A stretch of DNA of 64,000 nucleotides, from the NCBI GenBank assembly GCA_035640355.1, contig DASQWI010000008.1, forward strand, positions 1 through 64,000. Direction: 5' to 3'. The notes below the pieces were generated by a model. It worked only from the letters and a program-made list of their open reading frames with translations. It ran no database searches and was not told the origin of the DNA. Below, in pieces: positions 9,054 to 17,453 of the stretch. The first letter of the stretch is position 1. The number at the start of each line of letters is the position of its first letter. This stretch comes from Actinomycetota bacterium (GTDB lineage: Bacteria > Actinomycetota > UBA4738 > HRBIN12). Made by a program: the position numbers and the translations under genes.

Positions 9054-10507
9054 GCGCCGAGGTGACGACGATCGAGCGCTCTGAACGCATTCGTTCGTCG
9101 CGCGTCGGGCTGGTCGTCCTCCTCGTCATCGCCACCCTGTTCGTTGCCGTCTCGCTCCCGGTCGTCGTGCGTGGCGCGCCGCTCGCCGACGACTTCGTGA
9201 ACTGCCTGGAGCCGCAGCGCATCGGTCTTTCGTCGGCACTCGGTGATTCGCTCGACCGCCTCGGAGTCTTACGGAAGGCGCACCTGATCGAGATCGCGGT
9301 CACTACTGGCGTTTGCCAGAACCTTCCGTTCGGATTCGCGATCGCAGTACCCCTCGTGCTCACGCTCGCGGTCGCCGTACTCCTCAGGGGACTTCTTCGC
9401 GACATCGGCGTACCAGGACCGTGGCCGGAGCTCGCCGGCGCGCTCTGGTTGCTGCAGCCGGTCGGGATGGAGGCCGCGCTGTGGCCGGCGGCCATGCATG
9501 TCCCACTGGGGCTCGCTCTTGCGCTCGCCGCGCTCCGATTGCACCGCAACGGCAGCCACGTCTGGGGTTCGCTCGCCGTCGTCGGTGCCTGCCTTTCGGT
9601 CGAGCAGGTGATCCTGGCGCTCCCGGTGGCGGTGTGGCTGACGGTACGGCCGGAACGGCGGCGTACCGCGCTCGTGTCGACGTTGGCCGTTATCGTCGTG
9701 CTGATCGTCCTGGTCGTCGCCTGGCCGGGCGATGACCCGCGGTTGCAGGCCTCGCTCGCGGAGCGCGTGTCCAGCGCCGTTGGCGATCCCGCGTTCTTCC
9801 CGCGATTCGTTGCTGTCGGCCTCGGCGCGCAGTCCATCCCGCTCGCCATCCTGTGGTCGTTTCCCGTGGGTATAGGCGTTCTGGTAGCCGGAGCGCTCCT
9901 TGGATGGCGCTTTGCGCCTGACGGCGTCACGCCCGGGCCCGCTCCGGCCGACCGGCGCGGCGTCGCGCGGACCTTTCTCGCAGGGTTCGTCCTCGTGGTC
10001 GCGATCAATGCACCGATCGTCTTCAACGTGCCGCAGCAAGGCTCTCCGCGGTTGTTCGCGCCGACGTGGCTCGTGATGTGCGGCGTCGTGGGGATGATCG
10101 CTCCGCTCGTCCACTTCCGAAGACCACGAGCGTGGGGAGCTCTGGCCGGGGTGTTTGCAACCGCCGCCATCTTGTCGTTGGGGTTGAGCGCATGGGTTCG
10201 CGTTCAAAGCGCGGGATTCACGGAATCGGCGTCGCGTCAGATCGCGGCAGAGATTTCCGACGACGCCGACATCGCCGTTTGCGGCGTTACGAGGACTGTG
10301 GTCGACCCCGCCCCGAGGGGCGCGTTCTTCGTCCACGAGTTCGTCTATGACTGGGCAGCTCGCGAGGCGCTGGAGTACTACACGGGCGAGCTCGCCGACT
10401 TCTCTCTCGCGGGGGAATTGTGGGCGATCCCTTGCCCCAGCATGGCCGACGTTGATCGCGTCTTCGCGTTCGACGATCTCGTGGCGACGTGGCGAGCCGG
10501 TGACTGA
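9050..10507 (+). CDS. Polytopic membrane protein, possible GT-C glycosyltransferase
   Basis: A protein of 485 residues with about ten to eleven hydrophobic helices and a C-terminal soluble domain of roughly 80 residues (YYTGELADFSLAGELW). After helix 1 the first outer loop contains RGAPLADDFVNCLEP. A paired acidic motif in this place is characteristic of GT-C enzymes. No closer family is recognised. GTG at 9050 overlaps the previous stop by 4 bp; the 3' end overlaps the next gene by 8 bp. It sits between two GT2 genes, so it may finish or modify the glycan on the outer face. It could equally be a polymer-handling membrane protein. Confidence 0.7.
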   Translation: MSAEVTTIERSERIRSSRVGLVVLLVIATLFVAVSLPVVVRGAPLADDFVNCLEPQRIGLSSALGDSLDRLGVLRKAHLIEIAVTTGVCQNLPFGFAIAVPLVLTLAVAVLLRGLLRDIGVPGPWPELAGALWLLQPVGMEAALWPAAMHVPLGLALALAALRLHRNGSHVWGSLAVVGACLSVEQVILALPVAVWLTVRPERRRTALVSTLAVIVVLIVLVVAWPGDDPRLQASLAERVSSAVGDPAFFPRFVAVGLGAQSIPLAILWSFPVGIGVLVAGALLGWRFAPDGVTPGPAPADRRGVARTFLAGFVLVVAINAPIVFNVPQQGSPRLFAPTWLVMCGVVGMIAPLVHFRRPRAWGALAGVFATAAILSLGLSAWVRVQSAGFTESASRQIAAEISDDADIAVCGVTRTVVDPAPRGAFFVHEFVYDWAAREALEYYTGELADFSLAGELWAIPCPSMADVDRVFAFDDLVATWRAGD

Positions 10508-11408
10508 GCATTCGGTCGCAGCAGACGTCACCGTCGTCATCCCAACTGTGGGGAGGGAGCTGCTCGAGGGGTGCCTGGACTCGATCGCGGCGGGCACGGT
10601 GTGGCCGGGCGGGATCGTCGTCGTCGATCAGAGCCGAACCAACCTGATCGATCCATGGGTCGCACGCCTTCGTACGGCGGGTCTGTCCATCACGCACGTC
10701 CGCTCGGACGAGTCCGGCATCGCCGCGGCGACCAACCGCGGCTTCGAGTGCGTGCAGACACCTTTCGTCGCGACCACGCACGACGATTGCCGCGTTCGCG
10801 CCGACTGGCTGGAGACCATCTCCGCTCGCGTGCGCGGTGTCGGTGATGCGATCGTCACCGGCCGCGTCGAACCCGACGGCGACGGCGTGGTCCTGACGAT
10901 CGTGACGTCGGCAGAGCCGACGACGTATTCGAGGCCGATGATCGACCGGGACGTCCTGTACCCGCCGAACATGGCGCTCCCCATCCGGCTGCTTGAACGG
11001 ATCGGGTACATGGACGAACATCCGTCGCTCCGCTTGGCGGGCGAGGATAACGAGTGGGCATACCGGGCGCTCCGGTCCAGGATCCCGATCGTCTACGACC
11101 CAGACGCAGTGGTCTCGCACGTCGCGTGGCAGGGTCGCGATGAGTTGAAGGAGGTGTACCAACGGTACGCCAGGGGACAGGGCGCCTTCTACGGGAAGTA
11201 CGTTCGCCGCGGTGATCCGTTCATCGTTACGCGGGCGATCCGTGACTTCGTTCGGGCGCCGTGGCTTGTGATGCGGGCGGCGTTGACGAGGAACCCGGAG
11301 CTGATGGCGATGGGCCTGGGCGAGCTGACCGGTCTTCCGGCTGGTCTCTTGGCTGGCCTGCGGAACCCGGGCCAGGGGACCGTCCGCTCATCCCAGCGCG
11401 CCGTGTGA
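10500..11408 (+). CDS. GT2 glycosyltransferase (rhamnosyltransferase-like)
   Basis: A protein of 302 residues starting VTEHSVAADVTVVIPTVGR. The donor site reads VVVDQSRTN and SGIAAATNRGFECVQTPFVATTHDDCRVRADWL, with the acidic HDDC as the metal motif. A later GEDNEWAYRALR matches the ED base motif. It lacks the helical tail of the other GT2 paralogues and ends in a hydrophobic stretch (MAMGLGELTGLPAGLLAGLRNPG), which may attach it to the membrane. GTG at 10500 overlaps the preceding membrane-protein gene by 8 bp. It is the last gene of the coupled rightward operon. Sugar unknown. Confidence 0.87.
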   Translation: MTEHSVAADVTVVIPTVGRELLEGCLDSIAAGTVWPGGIVVVDQSRTNLIDPWVARLRTAGLSITHVRSDESGIAAATNRGFECVQTPFVATTHDDCRVRADWLETISARVRGVGDAIVTGRVEPDGDGVVLTIVTSAEPTTYSRPMIDRDVLYPPNMALPIRLLERIGYMDEHPSLRLAGEDNEWAYRALRSRIPIVYDPDAVVSHVAWQGRDELKEVYQRYARGQGAFYGKYVRRGDPFIVTRAIRDFVRAPWLVMRAALTRNPELMAMGLGELTGLPAGLLAGLRNPGQGTVRSSQRAV

Positions 11409-11430
11409 GCAAAGCAAGCCCGGCGCGGTC

Positions 11431-12390
11431 TCACCTCGGACCGCCACCGTCCGCTCCAGTCGCGCTCGTCCGCAGAAGCTCGTCGACCCAGGCGCGCGCC
11501 TCCTCGGCCCACTCGGCGTGCGCCGCCGGCGTTGCTGTGGGCGGTCGGTCGAGATGCAGACGCCTTCTTATGATCGTCGCCGCGTCGCGCGAAACGCCCG
11601 GCGCCTGTCCGCGAACCGCCGCGATCGCCATGTGCTTGATCGCCTCGAGCCGCTGTCCATTACGGAGGGACACCTCCGCGATCCACCGGTGGAGGACGCC
11701 TCGGTCGACGTTCGTTTCGTGTCGCCGCTCGATCAGCGAGACGCCTTCGAAGATCGCCGTCACGTCGAGCGAGGCCATCCGTGCGTGCTCCCGCTTCCCG
11801 ACGAGCGGTCGGGGGACCCACGCCGGCGGCCCTTGCTCGTTGAGCCGGATCCACATCTCCCAGTCCTCCGTGTTCTTCAACCGCACGTCGAATGGCCCGG
11901 CGCGCTGAAACGCGTCTCGCTGAACGATCACGTTCGAGCCTCCTCCGGGCACGACGTTGTAGTGACGGACCAGGCGAGCTACGGCGTCGGGCGGCAGTGG
12001 CGGCCTGCCGCCAATGAGGCGGGTGTGGTCGTCCACATGGACGACTCCGGCGTAGACCCATGTCCGGCCGGCCGCGTCGGCCGCGTCGAGCTGGCTGGCG
12101 AGCTTGTCCGGTGCCCACACGTCGTCGTCGTCGACGAAGCCGATCCATTCGCCCCGTGCCTCGGCTGCTCCGTGATTTCGACTGGCTGCCACGCCCTGTG
12201 AAGAGTCGTGACGGATGACCCGAACCCGCGGATCGGCCATCCGTGACAGCAGCTCCGGCGTGTCGTCCGTCGATCCGTCGTCGACGACGATTGTCTCCAG
12301 GTCCGAATGGTGCTGCCGGAGGACGCTTCGAATCGTCAGCTCGAGCCATGCGGTTCGGTTGTGGGTGGGGATCACGACCGAGACCTTCAC
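11431..12390 (-). CDS. GT2 glycosyltransferase (paralogue family A, inverted)
   Basis: A protein of 319 residues. Seen: VSVVIPTHNR, VVDDGSTDD, GVAASRNHGAAEARGEWIGFVDDDDVW, NVVPGGGSNVIV, NTEDWEMWIRL and a helical tail ending in ARAWVDELL. It is clearly paralogous to the GT2 genes at 6224, 8109 and 13413 but transcribed the other way. Start is GTG at 12390, only 18 bp from the divergent sulfotransferase start. Its 3' end converges on the upstream operon with 22 bp between stops and no evident terminator. Cytoplasmic; donor unknown. Confidence 0.9.
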   Translation of the reverse strand: MKVSVVIPTHNRTAWLELTIRSVLRQHHSDLETIVVDDGSTDDTPELLSRMADPRVRVIRHDSSQGVAASRNHGAAEARGEWIGFVDDDDVWAPDKLASQLDAADAAGRTWVYAGVVHVDDHTRLIGGRPPLPPDAVARLVRHYNVVPGGGSNVIVQRDAFQRAGPFDVRLKNTEDWEMWIRLNEQGPPAWVPRPLVGKREHARMASLDVTAIFEGVSLIERRHETNVDRGVLHRWIAEVSLRNGQRLEAIKHMAIAAVRGQAPGVSRDAATIIRRRLHLDRPPTATPAAHAEWAEEARAWVDELLRTSATGADGGGPR

Positions 12391-12408
12391 GGCGCGATAC
12401 CTTCTTGG

Positions 12409-13416
12409 ATGACCGACCTTGACGGACTGGACGCCTCGTTGACCCTCGACATCGCGAACGCCGATCCGATCTTCATCCTTGGCATCATGCCAAGGAGCGG
12501 GACGAACTTCTTGCTGGATCTGCTGCGTCTACATCCGCGTTGTGCTCCCGCGCGTGAGCCGGTGAAGGAGGACTTCTTCGTCGAGCAGTCGGATCACCTG
12601 CTGGCGTACGCCCAAGATGTTCGGCAACGATGGGATCCGATGTGGGGATCGTTCGACGACGAGCTGATGCGACGGCTGTACGCGAGCCTCGGAGACGGCT
12701 TGCTCTCGTTTTTGTGGGTCGACCGCGATCGGCGGCTCGTTGCCAAGACGCCGAGCGTTCGGAACATCGATCGTTTCTTCACTTTCTTCCCCCGCGCGCG
12801 CTTGCTGGTTCTCGTGCGCGATGGACGCTCGGTCGTTCAGTCGTGCATGTCCACGTTGGGTTGGGACTTCGACCGTGCCGCGAAGGGTTGGGCCGCAGCG
12901 GCCGACGAGATCCGCCGGTTCCAACTGATCCGGCCATCCAGCCGCGAGCGCTTTCTCGTCGTCCGGTACGAGGACCTGCTCGACGACCTCAAAGGATCGC
13001 TTTCGGACATCCTTCGCTTCGTGGAGTTGGATGTAGAGGAGTTCGATTTCGACGCCGCCGCGAGCGTGCCCGTTCGTGGCTCCTCGGAGTACTTCGGTTC
13101 CGGACGCACCTCCGTGCATTGGGAGCCCGTCCCGAAGGGGCCGGAGTTCGATCCGAAGGAACGGTGGCGATCCTGGAGCCCTGACCAGCACGAGCGGTTC
13201 GAGTGGATCGCCGGCCGACAGTCGCGCTACCTCGGCTATCCGCCTTCATTCGACCCTGTCCGGGCGCCCAGTAGCGTTCTGCGGCAGCGTCTTCTCGACG
13301 CACGTTCGCGTTGCAAGACGACCGCTCGATCGGCGGCATATCACGCGAGGGTGAAGCTAGGTACGGCGACGCGGCCGCTGCGCGAACGCCTGGGTCTCGT
13401 CCGCACCGATCGATGA
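12409..13416 (+). CDS. PAPS-dependent sulfotransferase
   Basis: A protein of 335 residues. Family knowledge: sulfotransferases move sulfate from PAPS to a hydroxyl or amino group. Seen: a 5'-phosphosulfate-binding loop at 28-35 (PRSGTNFL), the 3'-phosphate motif LVRDGRSVVQS at 135-145, and FLVVRYEDLLDD further on. This order and the length match carbohydrate/tyrosylprotein-type sulfotransferases. There is no clear membrane anchor, so it probably acts on an intracellular glycan precursor. ATG at 12409 was chosen; upstream codons overlap the divergent GT2 gene. Its stop overlaps the next GT2 start by 4 bp. One of three sulfotransferase genes in the window. Confidence 0.88.
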   Translation: MTDLDGLDASLTLDIANADPIFILGIMPRSGTNFLLDLLRLHPRCAPAREPVKEDFFVEQSDHLLAYAQDVRQRWDPMWGSFDDELMRRLYASLGDGLLSFLWVDRDRRLVAKTPSVRNIDRFFTFFPRARLLVLVRDGRSVVQSCMSTLGWDFDRAAKGWAAAADEIRRFQLIRPSSRERFLVVRYEDLLDDLKGSLSDILRFVELDVEEFDFDAAASVPVRGSSEYFGSGRTSVHWEPVPKGPEFDPKERWRSWSPDQHERFEWIAGRQSRYLGYPPSFDPVRAPSSVLRQRLLDARSRCKTTARSAAYHARVKLGTATRPLRERLGLVRTDR

Positions 13417-14375
13417 GTACACCGCAGGTGTCCGTGGTGATCCCCACGCATGATCGGCGCGATCTGCTCATGCTCACGCTTCGGACCGTCTTGTGGCAGG
13501 AAGACGTCGAGCTGGAGGTCATCGTCGTGGACGACGGCTCCACCGATGGAACGGACGAAGCGGTGGCCGCGATCGATGACCCTCGTGTCCGATCGCTTCG
13601 GCATGACACCCCGCTTGGTGTGAGCACCACGCGGAACCACGGGATCGACAACGCGCGTGGAACGTGGATCGCGTTCCTCGACGACGATGATTTGTGGGCT
13701 CCAACGAAGCTTCGGGCACAGCTCTCGAACGCCGCCGCGGCCCACGCGACGTGGTGCTACACGGGCGCGGTCAAGATCGATCGGCAGCAGCGGATGATGG
13801 GTGGGACGCCCCCGGAACCGCCCGCCGTTGTGTTGACGCGGCTACCCAGCGTGAACCTCGTACCCGGAGGGTGCTCGGGTGTCATCGCGACCCGCGCGTC
13901 GGTCCAGACGGCCGGCGGGTTCGACGCGCGCCTCGTCAATCTCGCGGATTGGGACCTGTGGGTCCGACTCGGCCAAACCAGCCAGCCTGCCTGCGTCGCC
14001 GATCCCCTCGTCGGGTACCGGATCCATCCGGCGCAGGCGTCGCTCGACATCGACCTGATCCTGAATGAGGCGGCATTGATGGACGGCCGGAAGGGCATCT
14101 CGATCGACCGGGGTCCGCTCCATCACTACCTTGCCCATCGTGCCCTCAACGCCGGCTGGCGCCGGAAAGCCCTGGCGCACTTCGCGCGAGCGGCGTTCCT
14201 GGGTGAGCTCGTACCCGTCAGCACGCACCTGTGGGCGATGGCGCGATACCGTCTCGCCGAGCGGCTGTCGCTCCCTCGTCGCCAGGATCGCCACGCGGCG
14301 TGGAGGGCCCAGGCGCACACGTGGTTACGGGCGCTCGAGGTGCCGGTCGACCGTCCGATGCCGACCGATCGCTAG
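13413..14375 (+). CDS. GT2 glycosyltransferase (paralogue family A)
   Basis: A protein of 320 residues beginning MSTPQVSVVIPTHDRR. Seen: VVDDGSTDGTDE, GVSTTRNHGIDNARGTWIAFLDDDDLW, YTGAVKIDRQQR, and NLADWDLWVRL, where the usual ED pair reads AD, a possible change in the base region. The helical tail ends in AHTWLRAL, as in its paralogues. ATGA overlap with the sulfotransferase makes the two a coupled pair, suggesting that the sugar it adds is near the sulfated position (inference). Confidence 0.89.
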   Translation: MSTPQVSVVIPTHDRRDLLMLTLRTVLWQEDVELEVIVVDDGSTDGTDEAVAAIDDPRVRSLRHDTPLGVSTTRNHGIDNARGTWIAFLDDDDLWAPTKLRAQLSNAAAAHATWCYTGAVKIDRQQRMMGGTPPEPPAVVLTRLPSVNLVPGGCSGVIATRASVQTAGGFDARLVNLADWDLWVRLGQTSQPACVADPLVGYRIHPAQASLDIDLILNEAALMDGRKGISIDRGPLHHYLAHRALNAGWRRKALAHFARAAFLGELVPVSTHLWAMARYRLAERLSLPRRQDRHAAWRAQAHTWLRALEVPVDRPMPTDR

Positions 14376-14382
14376 CCAGTCG

Positions 14383-15690
14383 ATGCAACGGCCTCGGCGG
14401 GGACCAATTGCGGACGCGACACGAGCCGAGAGATCGGGCGATAGGCGTCCCACCGTGGCGCTGGTCGCCGGCCCGGACCGCTTCGAGGACTTCTACGACA
14501 AGATCGGCGTCTCGATCGAGGACTTCCGGACGCGGCTGAAGAGCGGGTGGATCTGCAACTACGTCGACGCCTTGATGTCGGTCGGCGTTCGGATGGTTCT
14601 CGTTTTCCTGTCGTCCCGTGTGGCCGAACCGCGGCGATTCATCCACCGGGGGACCGGTGCGCCGGTGTGGGTCCTCAGGGATCCATATCGCCATCGATTG
14701 TTGTTGAAGGTGCGCGGGCGCTGGCCGAAATCACCCGTACCGCCCTCCGTAGTCTCTTACGCATCCACACCTGTCCGGGCCCTCATGCAGACGCTCGATC
14801 GCGAGCGGTGCGACGCGATCCTGTGCCAGGAATATGAGTCGAGCAGGTTTGACATCAGCGTTCTGACTCGACCCCTGCACGGCCGTCCGGTGTATGCGAC
14901 GTATCAGGGGACGAACGCAACTGCCAGCCACATCGAGCAACCGATCCGTCGATACACCGTTCGACGCGCCGACGGCCTGATCGTCGCGGCTCGTTCCGAG
15001 CGCGAACGGGTCAAGGCGACATACGACGTTCCTGACGAGCAGATCGCCGCCATCCCCAATCCAATAGACGTTGCGGCTTGGAAACCGATCGAACGGAGTA
15101 CCGCACGCGAGCGCCTGGGGATCGCCGAGAACGCCGCGGTCGTCGAGTGGCACGGACACGCGCAGGTGTGGAGGAAGGGTCTCGACGTGCTCCTGGATGC
15201 GTGGCAGATCGTCTGCGCCGAACGTCCGCATCGCGAACTCCTCTTGCTCCTGGTGGGACGGGGACGGAACACCGCTGAACTCAGGCGGCGCGTGGAGGGC
15301 AACTTACGCGTCCGGTGGATCGACCGGTTCGTCCACGATCGCGAGGAGCTCAAGACGTACTTATGCGCCGCGGATGTCTACACGCTCCCGTCGCGGCACG
15401 AGGGCTTTGCGATTGCTCCACTCGAGGCCATGGCGTGTGGGTTGCCGGTCGTCGCCGCGGACACGTCAGGGGTAGCAGACCTGTTACCCGATGGCGACGC
15501 GTCCGGAGGTGTCGTCGTCCCGCGCGAGGATGCGACCGCTCTGGCGTCGGCGCTCGGACGCCTCCTCGACGATCCAGCACGCGCGCGCAAGCTCGGGACG
15601 CGAGCAAGACGGCGGGTCAGGGAGGAGTTCTCGCTCGAAGTCGTCGGGCGACGGCTCAGCGACTTCGTGGTCGCCGGCGGCCGCACGTGA
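14383..15690 (+). CDS. GT4-family glycosyltransferase
   Basis: A GT-B protein of 435 residues (411 if the GTG at 14455 is used, which begins VALVAGPDRFEDFYDKIG and may be the real start). Seen: AIPNPIDVAAWKP, a linker leading to RLGI, VEWHGHAQVWRKGLDVLLDAW, LLVGRGRN, and the C-terminal LPSRHEGFAIAPLEAMACGLPVVAADTSG, where EGxxxxxxE is the donor-phosphate-binding region. The acceptor-side domain has a long unusual start with DFYDKIGVSIEDF. It begins 7 bp after the preceding GT2 stop, so it belongs to the same transcript as the sulfotransferase. Sugar unknown. Confidence 0.88.
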   Translation: MQRPRRGPIADATRAERSGDRRPTVALVAGPDRFEDFYDKIGVSIEDFRTRLKSGWICNYVDALMSVGVRMVLVFLSSRVAEPRRFIHRGTGAPVWVLRDPYRHRLLLKVRGRWPKSPVPPSVVSYASTPVRALMQTLDRERCDAILCQEYESSRFDISVLTRPLHGRPVYATYQGTNATASHIEQPIRRYTVRRADGLIVAARSERERVKATYDVPDEQIAAIPNPIDVAAWKPIERSTARERLGIAENAAVVEWHGHAQVWRKGLDVLLDAWQIVCAERPHRELLLLLVGRGRNTAELRRRVEGNLRVRWIDRFVHDREELKTYLCAADVYTLPSRHEGFAIAPLEAMACGLPVVAADTSGVADLLPDGDASGGVVVPREDATALASALGRLLDDPARARKLGTRARRRVREEFSLEVVGRRLSDFVVAGGRT

Positions 15691-15793
15691 TCCTGAGGAC
15701 ATTGAATACGTACACACAGGCACTGTTGGTCGGAATCGGTACCTCTGCAATGCCTTACGCTACAAACGTGCGGCACATCCGGTCAGGACGCTC

Positions 15794-17434
15794 ATGATCG
15801 TCGACGGACGCACCGTGACGCAGGACGACGTGCTGCGGTTCGATGTCTGCGTCATTGGGGCAGGCCCCGCCGGCATGCTGGTCGCCAGCCAGCTGGCCGG
15901 TAAGGGGATGCGCGTGTCTCTCCTCGAACGCGGCGACGACGACAGCGGTCGTGGCCGGACGCACACTGCGCGTAATGCCGGAATCGAATATGACGTCGGG
16001 CAATCACGCGGATTCGGGCTGGGAGGAACGGCGAACAAGTGGGATCTCCACACCCCTTGGGGTGATCGATTGGCCCGATTCCGTGAGCTCGACGAGGCCG
16101 ACTTCGCCCCGCGCGATTGGGTACCGCACAGCGGCTGGCCATTCCGCAAGTCCGAGCTGCGGCCGTTCTACGACCTCGCGTGGTCATTGTTGGGATGCCC
16201 GCCAGGATTCCTCGACGCTCTCTGCAGCCACGGAACGGGCCCGAACCCCTTCCAAGATCACGACGGGATCGTCCAGCAGTGTCTCTTTGTGCTCGCGTCG
16301 CCTCTTTTCGCCGAGCGGCTGAGAGCCGACCTCGCGGGGTCGGCAAGTGCGACGGTGCTCACGAACTCGACGGCGGTGGACATTCGTTGTGACGCGTCGG
16401 CGTCTCACGTTTCATCCGTGGGTGTGGCGACCCAGGGGTCCAAAGGGTTCTCCGTTGACGCCCGCGTCTTCATCCTCGCCGCTGGTGGCATCGAGAATGC
16501 GCGAATGCTCCTCGCGTCTCGGTCCCGACATAGTGAAGGTGTGGGCAACGGGCATGGTCTGGTGGGTCGATTCTTCATGGAGCATCCACTCTTCGTGTCT
16601 GGCGTACTGCATCCCAAGGATTTCAGCGCGTTCGACGATCCCACGAGCTTTGACTCGCACCTACACGACGACATTGTTGTACGCATGAGCTACGCCCTCC
16701 ATGAGGACGTGATCCGTCGGGAGCGACTGTTGCGATCGTACTTCGTCTTCGAGCGCTTCTTTCTCAACGCCCGCGTTCGCAGAATCTACGCGAGCGAATT
16801 TGCCGCGCGATCGCTTCGGGCGGCGGCGAACGTCCGTGCGACGTTGATGGGGCGAGCGAGAACGTCCAACTTCGCCGAAGAGATCCGACGCGCAACCTTG
16901 GGCTCCCACCATATCGCCAGATTCGGGCTCGACTTGACCCGCGAGAAGGTTCTCCGACGTCTGAACCCCCGCCATCGAGGTCCACAGGTCTTCCGCATCC
17001 TCGCGATGGCCGAGCAGGTGCCGAATCCCGACAGCCGAGTACGTCTGACATCCGCCAAAGACGAGTTTGGTGTGCCGATGGCTCGACTGGATTGGCGACT
17101 GACCGACCAGGACGTCGATAGCTATGAGCGGTCCCAGAACCAACTCGCGGAGCGGCTTGTCGCGGCCGGACACGAATCCATCGACTCAATCGTGAATCGG
17201 ACGTCTCTTCCGAACGTGCTGAGAGGTGCACATCACCACATGGGTACGACCCGGATGTCGGACGATCCTCGCCGCGGAGTGGTGGACCGCAACTCCCTCG
17301 TCCATGGGGTCGACAACCTGTACGTCACAGGGGCATCGGTCTTTCCGACCGGGGGCTACGCCAATCCGACCCTCACCGCGATGGCACTTGCTCTACGGGT
17401 GGCTCATCATTGCGAATCCTCCGCAGTGAGCTGA
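15794..17434 (+). CDS. GMC-family FAD-dependent oxidoreductase
   Basis: A protein of 546 residues with an N-terminal Rossmann FAD site, VCVIGAGPAGMLVASQL (GAGPAG at 22-27), ERGDDD at the end of strand 2, and FILAAGGIENARMLL in the middle. The C-terminal GMC signature includes HHHMGTTRMSDDP and NLYVTGASVFPTGGYANPTLTAMALALR. The histidines of that region are the likely catalytic base. Members oxidise alcohols or sugars. Context (aldo/keto reductase next, heptose operon opposite) suggests oxidation of a sugar or polyol. Start ATG at 15794; the 103 bp before it separate it from the GT4 gene and may hold a promoter, though none is convincing. Confidence 0.87.
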   Translation: MIVDGRTVTQDDVLRFDVCVIGAGPAGMLVASQLAGKGMRVSLLERGDDDSGRGRTHTARNAGIEYDVGQSRGFGLGGTANKWDLHTPWGDRLARFRELDEADFAPRDWVPHSGWPFRKSELRPFYDLAWSLLGCPPGFLDALCSHGTGPNPFQDHDGIVQQCLFVLASPLFAERLRADLAGSASATVLTNSTAVDIRCDASASHVSSVGVATQGSKGFSVDARVFILAAGGIENARMLLASRSRHSEGVGNGHGLVGRFFMEHPLFVSGVLHPKDFSAFDDPTSFDSHLHDDIVVRMSYALHEDVIRRERLLRSYFVFERFFLNARVRRIYASEFAARSLRAAANVRATLMGRARTSNFAEEIRRATLGSHHIARFGLDLTREKVLRRLNPRHRGPQVFRILAMAEQVPNPDSRVRLTSAKDEFGVPMARLDWRLTDQDVDSYERSQNQLAERLVAAGHESIDSIVNRTSLPNVLRGAHHHMGTTRMSDDPRRGVVDRNSLVHGVDNLYVTGASVFPTGGYANPTLTAMALALRVAHHCESSAVS

Positions 17435-17453
17435 AGCAGCCAGTGCCGCCCTG

